From Chalciporus piperatus (taxonomy: Eukaryota > Basidiomycota > Agaricomycetes > Boletales > Boletaceae), in the NCBI GenBank assembly GCA_038093975.1, contig JBBPTG010000040.1, positions 1 through 64,000 on the forward strand: a DNA stretch of 64,000 nucleotides, read 5' to 3'. Made by a program: the position numbers and the translations under genes. The notes under the pieces were generated by a model that saw nothing but the letters and a program-made list of their open reading frames with translations, was not told where the DNA came from and made no database searches. The stretch's first letter is position 1; the number at the start of each line of letters is the position of its first letter. Of this stretch, positions 34,574 through 46,338 are shown in pieces.

Positions 34574-34997
34574 GATGGACATGGAGTGGGACGTGATGGG
34601 CTGAAACTTGTGAGCTGGAACATGGAGTCAGAAGTTCTGTAACTTAGTATGGGTATCCGACGAATCGTTGTATGAGATGTATGATTTTTCTTTGCCAACA
34701 AACCGTCTTCTTCCTTCTTGTGAGGCATATGGGGTCAATATGGCGTGCACTTTTCCTCAACTTTTCCTTGACTTTTCCTTTGCTTTTCCGATGATGTGAA
34801 ATTCTTGACAAACGTTGGTGGCGTAGCCGTTTGTGGTTTTCTTCGGGCTGTTGCTTTTTCATCCGAACATCCGCACGTGGGCCGGGAAAATAAAAGTGAC
34901 AAGTGTACCCGACATAATGCACCCATGGAGGCCGCCAGACACACGCCCCCAAGCCTTTGAGCTTTCTCTCGCACCAGTACGATCAAGTAGAACCAAC
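34574..34997. promoter_or_regulatory. Spacer before the lipid phosphatase gene
   Basis: 424 bp holding the 3' end region of the DUF3638 gene and the presumed promoter of the PAP2 gene. A triplet of CTTTTCCTT(G/C) words occurs at about 34750-34790. No gene seen. Confidence 0.35.
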
Positions 34998-36589
34998 ATG
35001 GACAGGATCCGCAGACCGCGTCCTAGTCTTCGTCAATTTTTGATATCCTATGCTCCAGATTGGTAAGATCGATCACTCTGGTTATTATACTGCTCTGACA
35101 CAAGAGATCCAACTCTTTTTTTTTTTTTTTCCGCTCGCAGGATCGTCACATGTGTGCTATGGTACGAACGATTTTTTTCACTCCGTGCGTTGAGACTGAA
35201 GTTGTGCGACGACTCGACAGGATACTCGTGCGCTATCTCAGCAACCACGTTACCGGGTTCAGGAGACATTTTTCGCTTACTGATCTTTCGTGAGTTTCTT
35301 GGGTTATGACCGTCTCGTGCGCCGATATCTCATCACAACGTCTCGTTGCAGCTTGCGTTACCCGTAAGTGTTTTTCATCCTTGTCAAGTTGGCGATCGAC
35401 ACACTCCCACTCCGTATCACTCACGATGATCTGTCCGTTTCCTATCCAGCTTCGCAGCCCATCAGCGTGTCAGCGTACGTCATACCCCCGTCCATCTCCT
35501 CGAACGCGTTCACTTAACGCCACACTATAGACACATGCATTGTGGCTCACAGGCGCCATCGCTCCTTTGATCGCGGAAGTCGTGATAAATCTGTCGGTAA
35601 TGAGGTCGTGGTGGGATCTACACCACAGTATGCTCGGTCGTGCGTGACTCTCTTTCCTTGTCGTCGTTGTGAGAGCTCGTCGCTGATGAAGCAACGGGTA
35701 GTGTGGTTGTCCATCACCGTCACAAGTTCCATCACGCAGATCGTCAAAGTTACCGTTGGCCGTCCTCGTCCTGGTCCGTTACCTCCCCCCCCCCATCGAT
35801 TCAGCCCTTGCTGAAGACAAGAGGGCTAAATGATGACACGCTGACGTTTCAACAGACGTCATCGCTCGATGCCAGCCCATGCCAGGCTCCGAAGACCCTC
35901 TCTGGGGTCTCTCTACCTCTGCTATCTGTACGCAGACATCAAAATACATCCTCGAGGATGGATGGCGCAGTTTCCCAAGCGGTCATTCGAGTTGTGAGCT
36001 CTACCCTTTCCCAAACCATGGATGTATGCGCACGGGACTGACCCTCGAGTTACCAAAGTGTCCTTTGCCGGCCTTGGATTCCTCACGTTCTACCTCGTAG
36101 GAAAACTCAGGGTGTTTGATAAACGTGGGCACACTGTGAGTATTCCTCGGCATTGATTGGCGGGATATCAGTGTACTGACGCTTGAAACGTCGGCAACAA
36201 CAGAGCAAGATATGGCTGTCGCTCGTACCCATTTCAGTCGCTGCCTTGGTCGCGATCTCGCGTACTATGGATTACCGCCGTGAGTCTTCCCTCGGGTTGG
36301 TTCCCGCCCGTTCTCGTTTTCTGACACCAAAAGAACAGACCACGTGGAAGACGTCTTCGCCGGTGCTATTCTTGGCCTCGTCGTTGCCTACTTTTCGTAC
36401 AGGCAGTACTACCCCCATCTGGCTTCCAAGTCTTCTCACATTCCATATGCAACGCGCTTCGAGGGTGAAGTGGAATACGACATTGATAACGGGACTGCTG
36501 TCTTTAGAGACGCTGATGGGGATGATAACGAAGAGGAAGTGGCATTGATCGGAGGAAGCAGGAAACCTCACGCCGATGGCCGTCGCTAG
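34998..36589 (+). CDS. PAP2-family lipid phosphate phosphatase, DPP1/LPP-like
   Basis: Integral membrane phosphatase that would remove phosphate from phosphatidate, diacylglycerol pyrophosphate or related lipids. About ten small exons can be chained with GT-AG junctions. ATG 34998 (MDRIRRPRPSLRQF), then GFRRHFSLTDLS, LRYPFAAHQRVS, LWLTGAIAPLIAEVVINL (membrane helix), SWWDLHHSMLG, then catalytic motif 1 KVTVGRPRP, motif 2 SFPSGHSS and motif 3 SRTMDYRHHVEDV. The helices FAGLGFLTFYLVGKL and FAGAILGLVVAYF follow, and an acidic tail ends at TAG 36587-36589. All three motifs are complete. The first intron carries a T16 tract at 35115-35130. It converges on the OPI3-like gene. Confidence 0.88.
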
Positions 36590-36871
36590 CACATCGACAA
36601 GGGAAATGGAAGTGATACCCATTTTATTATAGAATCTTATTCGTCCTCCGCCGCTGGCATGCTCGAGATATTAGCAGTAGTACGATGGATATATGCGTTC
36701 CTGAACGACGTGACGCCCAAGTCGACTGGGCGGGTAAATGGGCAACATCTACTACTCTATGTGCAGACGTGATCGTAAGTTGGTCGTGACTTTACTCCTT
36801 TTTGGAGGCGCGTTTGGAGTAGATCATGTTGGTGAATGGCCTACAGTTGGGTTAGATCAGCCGACTGAATG

Positions 36872-37604
36872 CTATGGGCGTTTAGAGACGTACCCCTCGA
36901 AACGCAATGCGATGATGTATACAATGTATACATACAATGTGATCAACAAACCAGCTGGGCGCTCGTACCTGCAGCCAAGTTCAGCTTCGAGTGCGCACGT
37001 CTTTCGGGAAAGGCTTACCACAGCGCGGTCGCAGCGAAACACAACGTACTTCCGACGTACATAGGGTCGCTCAAAACGTTGAAAGGGAACCCCTCTACCC
37101 GGTGGTCCATCAAGATACCGAAATAATCCCCGAGGAACGTTCCAGTGATTCCCAATGAATACGTCGACGTCACGACGAACAATTGACCGATCGCGAACAT
37201 GATGGCTGGGACCATGGTTGCATATGGTTCTGGGAGCATAGGTACGCGAGGTTGGTCAGCCAAGGCGCGCTGGTATCTGAATTGGAGTGGCATGTGTGAG
37301 GGAGCCGAATGACTGGAACGAGTGGGGCACTTACAGGTGGTCCCGGAGCATTCCAAAAGAGAAGATGAGGATGGCGAGGAGGTAACAACCACGACGAGCG
37401 TTGCCGCCAAACATGCGGGTCATGGTTTTGTTTCTATACTCTACACGTCAAGGTGTGTGGTCAGTTCGTGGGGTATGTGTTGTGGTCGTGTGACCTACCG
37501 TTACGGGCGACTATGTTCCATGCTGTCGGGTTGAATGCGATGGCGAAGAGAGAAACGTAGAATGAGGTGGCGGATGTATCGACGAGGGAGGAAAACGCGT
37601 CCAT
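36872..37604 (-). CDS. OPI3: Phosphatidyl-N-methylethanolamine N-methyltransferase (OPI3/PEM2-like)
   Basis: Performs the last methylations from phosphatidylethanolamine derivatives to phosphatidylcholine, using S-adenosylmethionine, in the ER membrane. Four exons read right to left. Exon 1 from ATG 37604 (MDAFSSLVDTSATSFY...NIVARN), exon 2 (EYRNKTMTRMFGGNARRG, FSFGMLRDHL), exon 3 (YQRALADQP...MVPAIMFAIGQLFVVTS, LGITGTFLGDYFGILMDH, FPFNVLSDPMYVGSTLCF), exon 4 (ERPAGLLITLYVYIVYII, ALRFEGYVSKRP), stop at 36872. The GTFLGDYFGI, DPMY and C-terminal E/R-rich membrane pattern match the family, and the length (about 205 aa) is normal. The adjacent convergent gene is another phospholipid enzyme. Confidence 0.92.
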
Positions 37605-38009
37605 GACTGGCGATGCTCAACGTCGACGCGCGAGGAGTGAAAAACGCGAGGAAGGAATAAATGGCGGTTTACACGTGATTCCCACGAAGTCAATCATAGT
37701 AATTTAACGAAACGGAGATCAACTCAAGTTGAATTGCAGGTCGGATACTGGAATCGAGACCACCGATTGATCAAATACATGGGCGGCTATGGGACTATGA
37801 GGGGAAGGGACGGCTTCCCTGACTTTGCGGAACGACGGGTCTCGATCAGTCTAGTGACTTGGCAGTGACAGCTGACGGAGGTGATCACCGGTGATCATTC
37901 TATCTTGATAGATCTTGATTCTATCATCTTTGAGCACGCCGTACCGTGCGACGAGTCCCTTCAACAACGCCCCGTTCATCCATCGCAAACTCCCTTTGTA
38001 TTTCAAGAC
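37605..38009. promoter_or_regulatory. Divergent spacer between OPI3-like and SDR genes
   Basis: 405 bp between two diverging starts; presumed promoters. An imperfect palindrome around GGTGATCACCGGTGATCATT (37880-37899) is the only conspicuous structure. Confidence 0.4.
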
Positions 38010-39043
38010 ATGGATTTCGGACTCAAAGGCGTTCATGTGCTCGTCACAGGTAAGAGTTGCTATCTTGCACGTCTGTTTCGCGTTCGTTGACATATTTGAT
38101 CGCAAGGTGCGAGCGGAGGGATCGGTCTCGAGACTGCGAGACTCTACAGCTGTAAGCCAATCTCAAGCTCAATCTCATCACACACCCGTTCAACCCTCCC
38201 TTTTCCAGCGATCGGCGCAGAGGTCACAGCCCACTACAACACCCAATACAAAACATTGGACACCCTTCGCGAAACCTACCCTGATCTCCAAGCCGTCCAA
38301 GCCGATCTAGCCGATGAAACCTCCGTCTCAAACATGTTCACCGCCATCGCGCACGCTGGTCCTGTTCAAGTCTTGGTCGTCAACCATGGCATCTGGCCCA
38401 CGGAAGACGTGGCCGTGGCAGATATGAGCGTTCAACGATGGAACAACACCATTTCCACCAACTTGACCTCTTCGTTCTTGGTTATTAGGGCATATCTGAG
38501 ACAGTTGAGAAATGCGTCGGAGGAGGTCAAGGCAAAGGCTGCGATCGTGATGATTGGGAGTACGGCTGGGAAATATGGAGAAGCGGGACATGCGGATTAC
38601 TCTGTGACAAAGAGCGGTGAGCGGTCGTGGTTTGTTGTTTGGAATCGCGTGGAGAACTGATCCGGATGTTTATAGCAATGATGTATGGTCTAACGATGTC
38701 GTTGAAGAACGAGATCGTCAAGATCGCACCGAAAGGAAGAGTCAACACCATCGCTCCCGGTTGGGTGAAGACCCCCATGGCTGAAGACGCCCTGGCAGAT
38801 CCGAATGTCGTATACCGTGCCCTTGCCACGTGAGTGATCTATCAGGCGCTCGTACGATCGAATCTGAACTGCCATACGATGCCGTACAGGAGTCCTCTCA
38901 AAAAGGTCGCGACACCGATAGACGTAGCAAATCAGATCGTGGTCTTGTCATCGTCGACGTTATCGGGACACGTTACTGGCCAAGTACTCATGGTCGAAGG
39001 GGGGATGGAAGGCAGGCTGCTGAACAAGCCAGAAGATCTCTGA
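38010..39043 (+). CDS. Short-chain dehydrogenase/reductase (classical SDR)
   Basis: NAD(P)-dependent oxidoreductase of unknown substrate, similar to fatty-acid or 3-oxoacyl reductases. Exons: ATG 38010 (MDFGLKGVHVLVTG), then ASGGIGLETARLYS completing the TGxxxGIG cofactor loop, a main exon from about 38211 (IGAEVTAHYNT, DLADETSV, VNHGIWPTED, ISTNLTSSFLVIRAYL, IVMIGSTAGKYGEAGHADYS, VTKS) with catalytic Ser, Tyr and Lys in the expected spacing, then AMMYGLTMSLKNEIV, NTIAPGWVKTPM, and a final exon (PLKKVATPIDVANQIVVLSS...GQVLMVEGGMEG) ending at TGA 39041-39043. The NNAG motif is replaced by VNHGI, an acceptable variant. About 260 aa, normal length. Confidence 0.88.
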
Positions 39044-39334
39044 GTTCATGGATTGGTTATCGGGTTAGACATTACTGGCAATGATCGCGATGAATACCCT
39101 CCACAGGACTTTGAACTATTGTTTATACTATGGACTAGTCTCCAGTAGACAAACCAAAGAGTCGGCCAACTATGGACGTGAACAGTATCGAGCGACCCCA
39201 GATTAGGGTTAGGTCTCCTGTGGCTGACAAATTTGGTAAAGTGGGGACAACTGCTTCTTGATCTTGTGTACACTTGCCCGCATTTTGTTCAACCTCTGAT
39301 CATCGTTGTAGCAACTCCCGCTCATATACCGATA

Positions 39335-40020
39335 ATGGTGCGTCCAATTTCACTTCATTCGAGCTCGAAATGACGGTGATTGGCATTACAGTCCACGAAT
39401 TGCAGACGACGCCTCATTCGCGACTTCAAACGACTGTCGAGTGACCCACCGAGTGGCGTCTCTGGAAGTCCATGTTTTGATAATATCATGGTATGGAATG
39501 CCGTGATATTTGGTCCAGGCATGTCCTTTTCCCCCTTTTCCATCTCTCACCTCACCTCGTCTGACCATCCATGTCCCAACCGCCCACCCCCGCCACACGT
39601 CACCCCACACACGCATACGCCCGTCCTTGATCCAACGATCCAGCCGACACACCCTTCGAAGACGGCACCTTCAAACTCCTCCTCACATTCGACGAATCCT
39701 ACCCCAACAAACCCCCCACCGTCAAATTCCTCAGCCGAATGTTCCACCCAAACGTCTACGCCAACGGCGAACTCTGTCTCGACATTCTTCAAAATCGTTG
39801 GTCACCGACTTACGACGTCGCCGCGATCCTGACGTCGATTCAGAGTCTGCTGCATGATCCGAATCCGAATAGTCCCGCTAATGCGGAGGCGGCGCAGTTG
39901 TATAGGGAGAATATGAAGGAGTATGTTAGGAGGGTGAAGGCGACGGTGGAGGATAGTTGGTTGGATCCGGAGGAGAGACAGAAGATGCAGGTGGATGGGG
40001 AGGAAGGGGGTGCGGCTTAG
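39335..40020 (+). CDS. RAD6: Ubiquitin-conjugating enzyme E2, RAD6/UBC2
   Basis: E2 that ubiquitinates histone H2B and PCNA in transcription and post-replication repair. The protein reads [76 protein letters not shown] with the catalytic Cys, then [20 protein letters not shown]. It ends in a short acidic tail (DGEEGGAA), 168 aa, between fission-yeast and budding-yeast lengths. Exon 1 is only the ATG (39335-39337), followed by a 54-bp intron. Exon 2 is 39392-39518. The next intron begins GC at 39519 (CCAG/GCATGT) and ends CAG at 39643. Exon 3 runs to TAG 40018-40020. Both odd splices are needed to give the invariant family sequence. Confidence 0.93.
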
Positions 40021-40461
40021 GGGTGTCGATGAGGTGGGTTATGGCGTAGGTCGTCTTGGGTTGCTGAAGCGGACATGACGATAGATTTTTCTTTCCAGAT
40101 TCTTCATTGCTCGTATGTTGTTCTTTTTTTTGGATACTGTAGTAATACTCTTGTTGCCGTGAGCTGTGTCTGGTACTCGTTCATGTGCGATTAGAACAGA
40201 CTAAGCGGTCGAGTCTCCCCGTTATATCTACCTCGATGAATGATACGATCATATACTACCACTTCGTCAGACACAGCACATGATAGTATGTATATGCATA
40301 GCAGCTCGCGAGATCGACTAGGAGAGAAATGACGACAAGGTTGATAGCAGTAAAACAAATCGACAGTGAAAAGTCGGATGGGAATGCGAACAAGGACCAG
40401 GCAACGACGTAAAAATCCCCAACGTGAAAAAGCTGCGAAACGTCAGGGGGGTATCAAATGA
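40021..40461. other. Convergent spacer after RAD6
   Basis: 441 bp of 3' flanks of RAD6 and the WD40 gene. No gene visible. It lies just outside the left end of the inverted duplication. Confidence 0.4.
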
Positions 40462-42321
40462 TCATACAACGGCTGAATGGTCCAGAATATCTTGGACTGC
40501 GGGACGTGTAGATGGGGGGACGGGAGTGGCGGTATCCGCAGAATTGGGTGGACGCCGAGTGGAGTGTGTAGAGCGTTGAGCGGGAACGTCTCGTCGCTGC
40601 CGTGGTGCGTGGGACCGCCGACTCGGACGAGACAGCAACCCACAGCATCCAGCTCGACCAAATTCGATGTCCTCAGGGGGTGTATCCGTCGTACCCTCTT
40701 CATTGCTCTCTCCGGAATCTGACTCGTCATCCATCATGGCATTTGGGTCATCTGCGGAAGACGCAGGACTCTGAGAAGGTGACTCGGAATTCGAACTGCT
40801 ATCCGCGGTGTGCCTCGAAGCGACGTAGGTTCCCTATCCAAGTCAGAATCTGAGTATTTCTCATCAACAAACGAGCAATTTGCCTCACCGGTTCTGCGCG
40901 TCCCATGTATACTGGAGATGGGCGATGTAGAACGAGCCGTGGTATTATCTTCCACCACTTCCAGGAGACCGTCGAGCTCCACATGCGAGGACGCCCAGCA
41001 GCCGAATTTTCTCGTAAGCCGTTTCGAGGGGGTAAGTGCTGATGTGGTCCAGAAATCTACCGAGCGCCGCGAAAGCAGGCGTAAGGTATTGAGCAGGAGA
41101 AGTATGTATAACTTCCAAACTCACATCGAGGACGTCAGTGTTGGTCTCGCGAGCATTGCTTGATGGACCATCTGATGAGATGACGGCGGGTTGCTAAACA
41201 CATGGTATGTGATCAATAAAGGTCACATTGGAGTTGAACGCACATCAAGAAGGGACTGGAGAACCTGTGGTCTTCGGGTGAGTCCACGAAGTCAAAAAAA
41301 CAAGAGCTGACAGTACCTGTTGATCATCTTCGCTTACCCCAGACACAGGAATAATCAAGAGGCCCCAGTCATCCCCCCTGCGCCCAAAGCATGCAATACG
41401 TCCTCCTGAGCGCGAAAATCTCATTCCGGACATATGGAAGTCTGACCCAAAGTGGATTGGTTCTCTACCACTGGGATCACCGGATTCTGTTTCCCATAAA
41501 TTCACTGTGTCCGAGTCAGGTGAACTGCTCGCGAGCCATTTAGCATCAGGGGAGAAGGCAAGATGGGTCGCATTGGAAGGGGAACCCCGCAACGCTTTGC
41601 GAATGGTCTCTCCGGTACGCGGGTTCGAGTGACGAATTGAACCATCCAGCCAGCCACTGAAAAGCCGAGCACCATCGAGTGACCAAGTGATAGCACCGAT
41701 GTGGGTCCAAATTTTTTCGTCACGGTGACTGAGTGGTCCAAAGATATGTTCCCCACTCTCTACATCAAAAATATTGACTTCTGCGTCGTAATGGCATGTC
41801 GCAAGCCTCTTGCCGTCGGGGCAGAACGAAAGCATGACGCGACTCGGATTGGCAGCCTTCAAGATGCTCATGGTGAGCTCCCGGTCGATGCGATTTCTGA
41901 CTTGTATCGTCTCTGCCACCTCCCAGAAGACGATCCCATCCCAGATATGATAGCTCACGAGGAGATCTTCGTTCGTGGACAAGGCAATGGGCTCAGGAGA
42001 ACCGAGCATCCCGTCCGCGGATGAGCGATGGAGGAGTTCCTGTGTGGCGGCGTTCCATACCACCAGATATGGGTCCATGTAGGCGCATGAAATAATTCGT
42101 CCATCCTTCGTTGTCATGATCCCCCGGACTGGACTCCCGTGGAGCATTGGAGTACCTTCCTGCTCGGCAGTCGTCCAGTTCAATATCTGCATGGTATAAT
42201 CATCTGAACCAATGACAATCCGTCCATCGGGAAGCCATGCTACGCAATTTATTTTTCGTTGCTGATCTGAACTCAGCGCTGTAATGCGATCGTCTGGCGA
42301 TTGCTCCTCTGAGGCGGCCAT
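40462..42321 (-). CDS. WD40-repeat protein 1 (left arm of inverted duplication)
   Basis: Main exon from ATG 42321 (MAASEEQSPDDRITAL) carries about seven WD40-like blades with recurring patterns such as KINCVAWLPDGRIVIGS, LVVWNAATQELLH, IVFWEVAETIQVRN, LSFCPDGKRLATCH, AITWSLDGARLFSG, LAFSPDAKWLASSS. Introns then lead to small exons (VLQSLLD; a WWK-type basic stretch) and a final exon, ESDSGESNEEGTTDTPPEDI, GRAGCCGLLSRPSR, stop at 40462. The tail has a CC pair that could be acylated. The protein would act as a scaffold; partner unknown. It is close to the gene at 48320-50165 in sequence and intron layout, in opposite orientation. The reading frame looks intact. Confidence 0.78.
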
Positions 42322-42759
42322 CGTTTGTCTGGAGGTGTCTGAATGAGTCAAAGCCACAGAGATGATCGATGATCGAAAAACCTTTGAGATCGAGCGGGTA
42401 TTGGTGCAAGTTGAATTGACCTCGTGTTGCAGGCTGAGGGGATTCAGATTCGCTGAGAAAATTATTGCCGCATTTGTTGGTGTTAGTGGGTCCACCTCTG
42501 AGTCAAGGCCTATCAGTGCAGACTCCGAGGAAGCACGTAGTGAACGACGCTGATTTTTTAGATTGGCGCGATGGTGAGGCCAAAGTTCACCCGATTGGAA
42601 TCGCAGGCCTGACTGCCTGGTTTCCTGCTGTCCATATTTCCTTTTGCAAGTGGTTGAGTGACACTGTGCAGGAACTTCGATTCTTCGAGCTCGCGAGAGT
42701 GGTGGCTGTAACTCTCTGCAACTCGTGCCTCGGATGATACTACACTTGGGACAGCAGTG

Positions 42760-43060
42760 CCATTTATACGCCCCTTCCTCGCAAAGACCCACCAAATGAT
42801 AAACACTGAGACCGCGCAGAAACGCCTATACCGTCTGACAGACCCCACACAACTTCGACTCTCGACTCTACACCCTCTGCACTCCTTTACGACCCCAAGT
42901 TTCCTCGGAAAACCGTGCGGCGAAGGGTTCTTGAAAGATTATGTCGCCGTGTTCGTTCTTGGAGCTGCCTCCGGCCTTGGAGGCATAGCTGTATGGAGAC
43001 GATGGGGAATGAGGTTTCGTGGTCGACGAGACAGTAGCCCGCAACACCCGACACGATCAA
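42760..43060 (+). pseudogene. Truncated copy of the LCL3 5' end
   Basis: Encodes [20 protein letters not shown] and [11 protein letters not shown], near identical to the membrane-anchor region of the complete LCL3 at 46685-47948. Upstream the frame is shifted relative to that gene, and homology ends about 100 codons in, before the nuclease domain. It has no catalytic part. Confidence 0.8.
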
Positions 43061-43084
43061 CGTCCAGGTCGGCTGTATGATCTC

Positions 43085-44871
43085 TCATGCTCTCGTCGCT
43101 ACTCCCTCTAGAGGATGCTTGGACGACGACCGTGGCAGTGTGGTGATGGCCGGGACTCGGAGGTGTGGGGACTTGCTGTGAAAGTGAACCTGGAGCGCTA
43201 TCGAAAGTGTGCCTCGAAGCGACATATGTACGCTATCCAATCATATCGATGTGAGTACGTCTGATTGGACGAACAAGAGAGCGATTAGCTTACTGGGGTG
43301 GTGCGTATCCCGTATATATTGGGTGTGGGCGATCATGTATGAGTCGGGGTATTCTCTTCCACCACCCCCAAGAGAGCAGCGCGCTCTGCGTGCGGGCAGG
43401 GCGAGTGGATGGATGTGGTCTTGGACGGTCTTGAGAGGGATTTGACCGACGTGGTGCAGAGGCCTACGGATCGTCAAAGGGTTCAAATTTAGGGCAAGTG
43501 AGACATGTAAAGAACTTACATCGAGGAAGCCAAAGTCGGTTTCATGGTGGCGAAAATTTGACAGACCGTCATCGGGCGAAACGACCGCAGATAGCTACAT
43601 ATACGGTACGTCAGATGCTTTAAGAAAAGTGCTTCCAAAATGCACCTCAAGAAGGGAATGGAGAGCCTAGTATAATGTTCCAGTCAGTTCACGAAGCTAA
43701 ACATGAATAGGCAGTACCTGTCGATCGTCATTATTCCACCAAGGAACACGGTAGACTGAAATGTGCCCCCCTTCTCCACTGCATGCGACGAATTCTCCTG
43801 AGCGAGAGAAAGCAACTGCCAACATTTTTGCCCCAAAGTGGACCGGCTCTTCAGCAGCATCGGGTGACTCGACATGCAAAAATCGGACGGTTTGATCAAC
43901 CGAACCACTTGCGAGACGCTTGCCGTCCGGAGAGAGCGAAAGACTCCTCACATCTTTCTGGTGGGTTATCCACGGTTCGCCAACGTTCTCGCCAGTCCAG
44001 GAGTCCAAGCAAAGAATTTGACCACCCTGAGCGAGTTCGAGCAACCTCCCCCCCACAGAAAAGCCGAGCTCCGTCGAGAGACCAAAGGATAACGCTGACC
44101 CGAAAGGGTTCCATCCGAATTGGTCCAGCGATCCGTTCCCCGCTTTCCACATCAAGGATAGTGATCGCTCTGTCGTACTGCATACTGCGAACCTCTTGCC
44201 GTCCGGTGAGAAACAAGCCGAGGTCACCCCTTCAGAGCTGGACCCTCCGATGAACTCGTACCCAACGGAATTCCTGACTCGCATGTTTCCGACCATCTCC
44301 CAGAAGACGATTCGGTCGTGACAGCTCGCGAGCAGCTCTTCGTTTTGAGACAAGGCAATGCACCAAAACGTATTCCTCGTCCAACCACGGTCCGTTTACG
44401 AGTTCTTGCGTGTCCGCATTCCATACCATCAAATGTTTGTTCCCGATGCTGTTATGGAGTGATTAGCAAACCCCTGAGTCCGTGCATATGTGTGGTCCAG
44501 CGTCCTGCTTTGTCATCGTATATTTACCGTTTCTCGCATGTTTCTCCTTTTTCCTTAGCGTCGCGCTTGTCTTATCTAGTGTCCAACGCGAGTTTGTGCT
44601 GCGGTCTCTGGTGACGTGACAGATGCCACATGAAATGATCCGTCCCATCTTTTGTGGCAACGACGCCTTGGGACGAAATCCTCGTGGAACATGGAAGCGC
44701 CCTCTTGTGTCCCGTCCGTCGAACTCCATATCCGCACGGTCTTGTCATGCGAGCCAGTGACGATTCGGTCATTAGGCAACCAGGCTATGCATCTCACCCA
44801 GTCTTCGTGGCCTGGTATGGTGAAAGTTGGTTCTGTGATGTCCTCCGTTGATGGTTCGTCCAGAGCTGCCA
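43085..44871 (-). pseudogene. WD40-repeat protein 2, decayed copy
   Basis: Start-like ATG 44871 (MAALDEPSTEDITEP) followed by HEDWVRCIAWLPNDRIVTGS. Blade homology then hops between all three frames: near 44680 and 44650 (QGVVATKDG then GRIISCG), near 44400 (VWNADTQELVNG against LSQNEELLASCHDRIVFWE), near 44180 (FAVCS to MQYDRAITILDVESGER) and near 44050 (ARLFCGG to GRLLELAQGGQI). The last blades read SLSLSPDGKRLASGS and LAVAFSRSGEFVACSG. Downstream, to about 43085, degenerate traces of the tail exons remain (GTGCCTCGAAGCGACAT at 43208). At least four frameshifts make it a pseudogene, older than the other two copies. Confidence 0.8.
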
Positions 44872-45559
44872 TGGTGTTCCGTCTAGACAGGTTAGAACCA
44901 GGGGGATGAACGATGAGTGTACAAACGTTCAAGAGCGATCGAACATCGGTTTGAGTTCAAATTACTGCAAAAGGCCATTGGTTGGCGTTGGTGGGTCCAT
45001 TGACAACCTAGATTAAGTCATGCAAGCACTTGGCAAAAACACAACTTGTCTTTTAGGATGCTGCCAGTGCAGCTATGTCGAGGGAAGACAAGGCAGTAGT
45101 GCTTGTCAAGCGGTCGCTAGCGGCTAGCCTGAGGCTCAATCTCGTCCTGCTTACAAGTTACATCTCACCCAAGTCCAGGACTTCACGATTTCGAACTTGA
45201 AACAGAGAACGAAAAAGCGATAATATGTTCCACCCAAATCCCCGAATACCCATTCTTACTACAACATGAAGCTTTGTACAAGTTAGCACTTTCGGTCGTA
45301 CTATATAACTCGGATCAAATGACCACATCCTCTCTCGCACATGATGTTCCCTTCCCACTAACCCAGTCCCCGTGCCGCGCGCCCACGTGAGCGTCCGTGT
45401 GTATGAAAGGCTTACTAGGCGTGACGAACGAGCCCAAAGTTCGCGGTACCTGACTCTTTTTGCGGGACTTTTCAACCGTTTTGGTTCCGCAGCAACTCGC
45501 AGTGGAATCCCAACATAACGCGCCCTTTGCGCGCGCCCCACTCGACGTAAACGATGCAA
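44872..45559. other. Spacer with a relic of the shared WD40 upstream region
   Basis: Near 44985 GTTGGCGTTGGTGGGTCCAT matches the conserved upstream block of the other two WD40 genes. Otherwise it holds the 3' flank of the GPI-anchor gene. An open frame at 45158-45559 has no coding character. Confidence 0.45.
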
Positions 45560-46016
45560 TCAGAGTAATGCAGCGACAGCAACGACGACGACACCAGCGA
45601 CGACACCCGATCCTGCGCCTCTCAAACTAACAGCACCGCCCGTGCTTGTGGGTGAGGGTGCGACCGTTGGACTCGAAGTGGGCGCCGACCTAAGTCCGCC
45701 AGTGGTTGTGGTTGTGGTTGTGGGCGTGGGTGTCGTGAGTGTCAATGGCGTCAGGGCGGTGGATTCGGATGAGATAAGGGATGAGAGTGCGGAGAGTAAT
45801 GATGGAGAAGCTGTCGTATCGAATGAAAGCGTGGTGAATGGCAACCCGCTGGTTCTGTAAAGCCGCAATCGGTGCATGAGCGTTAGATGAGGAAAGGTGA
45901 TGAACTTACCCGGGTATACCGGTTGGGCCCAGTAACAAGGATGGGGTTCCGGCTGGCGAGGCAGCTGCGTAGCCCGACAAAAGTGTGATCAAGAATACCA
46001 CGTTCGTCAACTTCAT
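45560..46016 (-). CDS. Small secreted Ser/Thr-rich protein with probable GPI anchor
   Basis: Exon 1 from ATG 46016 reads MKLTNVVFLITLLSGYAAAS, a clear signal peptide, then GTPSLLLGPTGIPG. A short intron follows, then TSGLPFTTLSFDTTASPSLL, a Thr-rich stretch with TTTTTTT, and the end GAVSLRGAGSGVVAG followed by a hydrophobic VVVVAVAALL terminus, the pattern of a GPI-attachment signal. About 135 aa before processing. No domain; probably a cell-wall or surface protein. The stop is TGA at 45560-45562. Confidence 0.7.
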
Positions 46017-46338
46017 GGTTCTGGTCAACGAACTTGCACCTCAAAAAGTGTGGTTCGAGGTATTGTAAAAGACGACACGTCGAGGACGAGAGTAGGCGAA
46101 ATGCCAGGGAGTTTGGTTGACAAGCGTACGTGAATTATATACTCGGGATTTTGCACATTGAACTGCTGCGGAGTAGGATAGAGAATAAATTAAGCAACCA
46201 GGTAGATCTTATTTCTTCCGAATGGTCTACTTATGGACTAGCAAACCGATCTCGTTCTCATAACTCAACCAGATTAGACAGGATATGTATACATAACAAA
46301 CTTTGCCATCAGTATCAGATAGCAAAATGGGTCAAGTA

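Larger units (their letters stand above)
40462..43060. repeat. Inverted duplication, left arm
   Basis: Contains a WD40 gene and the 5' part of an LCL3 copy head to head, the mirror image of 47600-50165. The non-coding spacer is shared too, for example GTTGGTGTTAGTGGGTCCAC at about 42476, whose reverse complement occurs near 48170. The arms are separated by about 4.5 kb. Confidence 0.8.

Noticed and set aside
34998..36589. PAP2 gene as a pseudogene because no frame is long
   Set aside because: Chaining GT-AG introns restores every catalytic motif without a stop, so the short frames simply reflect many small exons.
45158..45559. 133-aa minus-strand frame
   Set aside because: It lies in the 3' flank of the GPI-anchor gene, has no recognisable domain and no conserved pattern.
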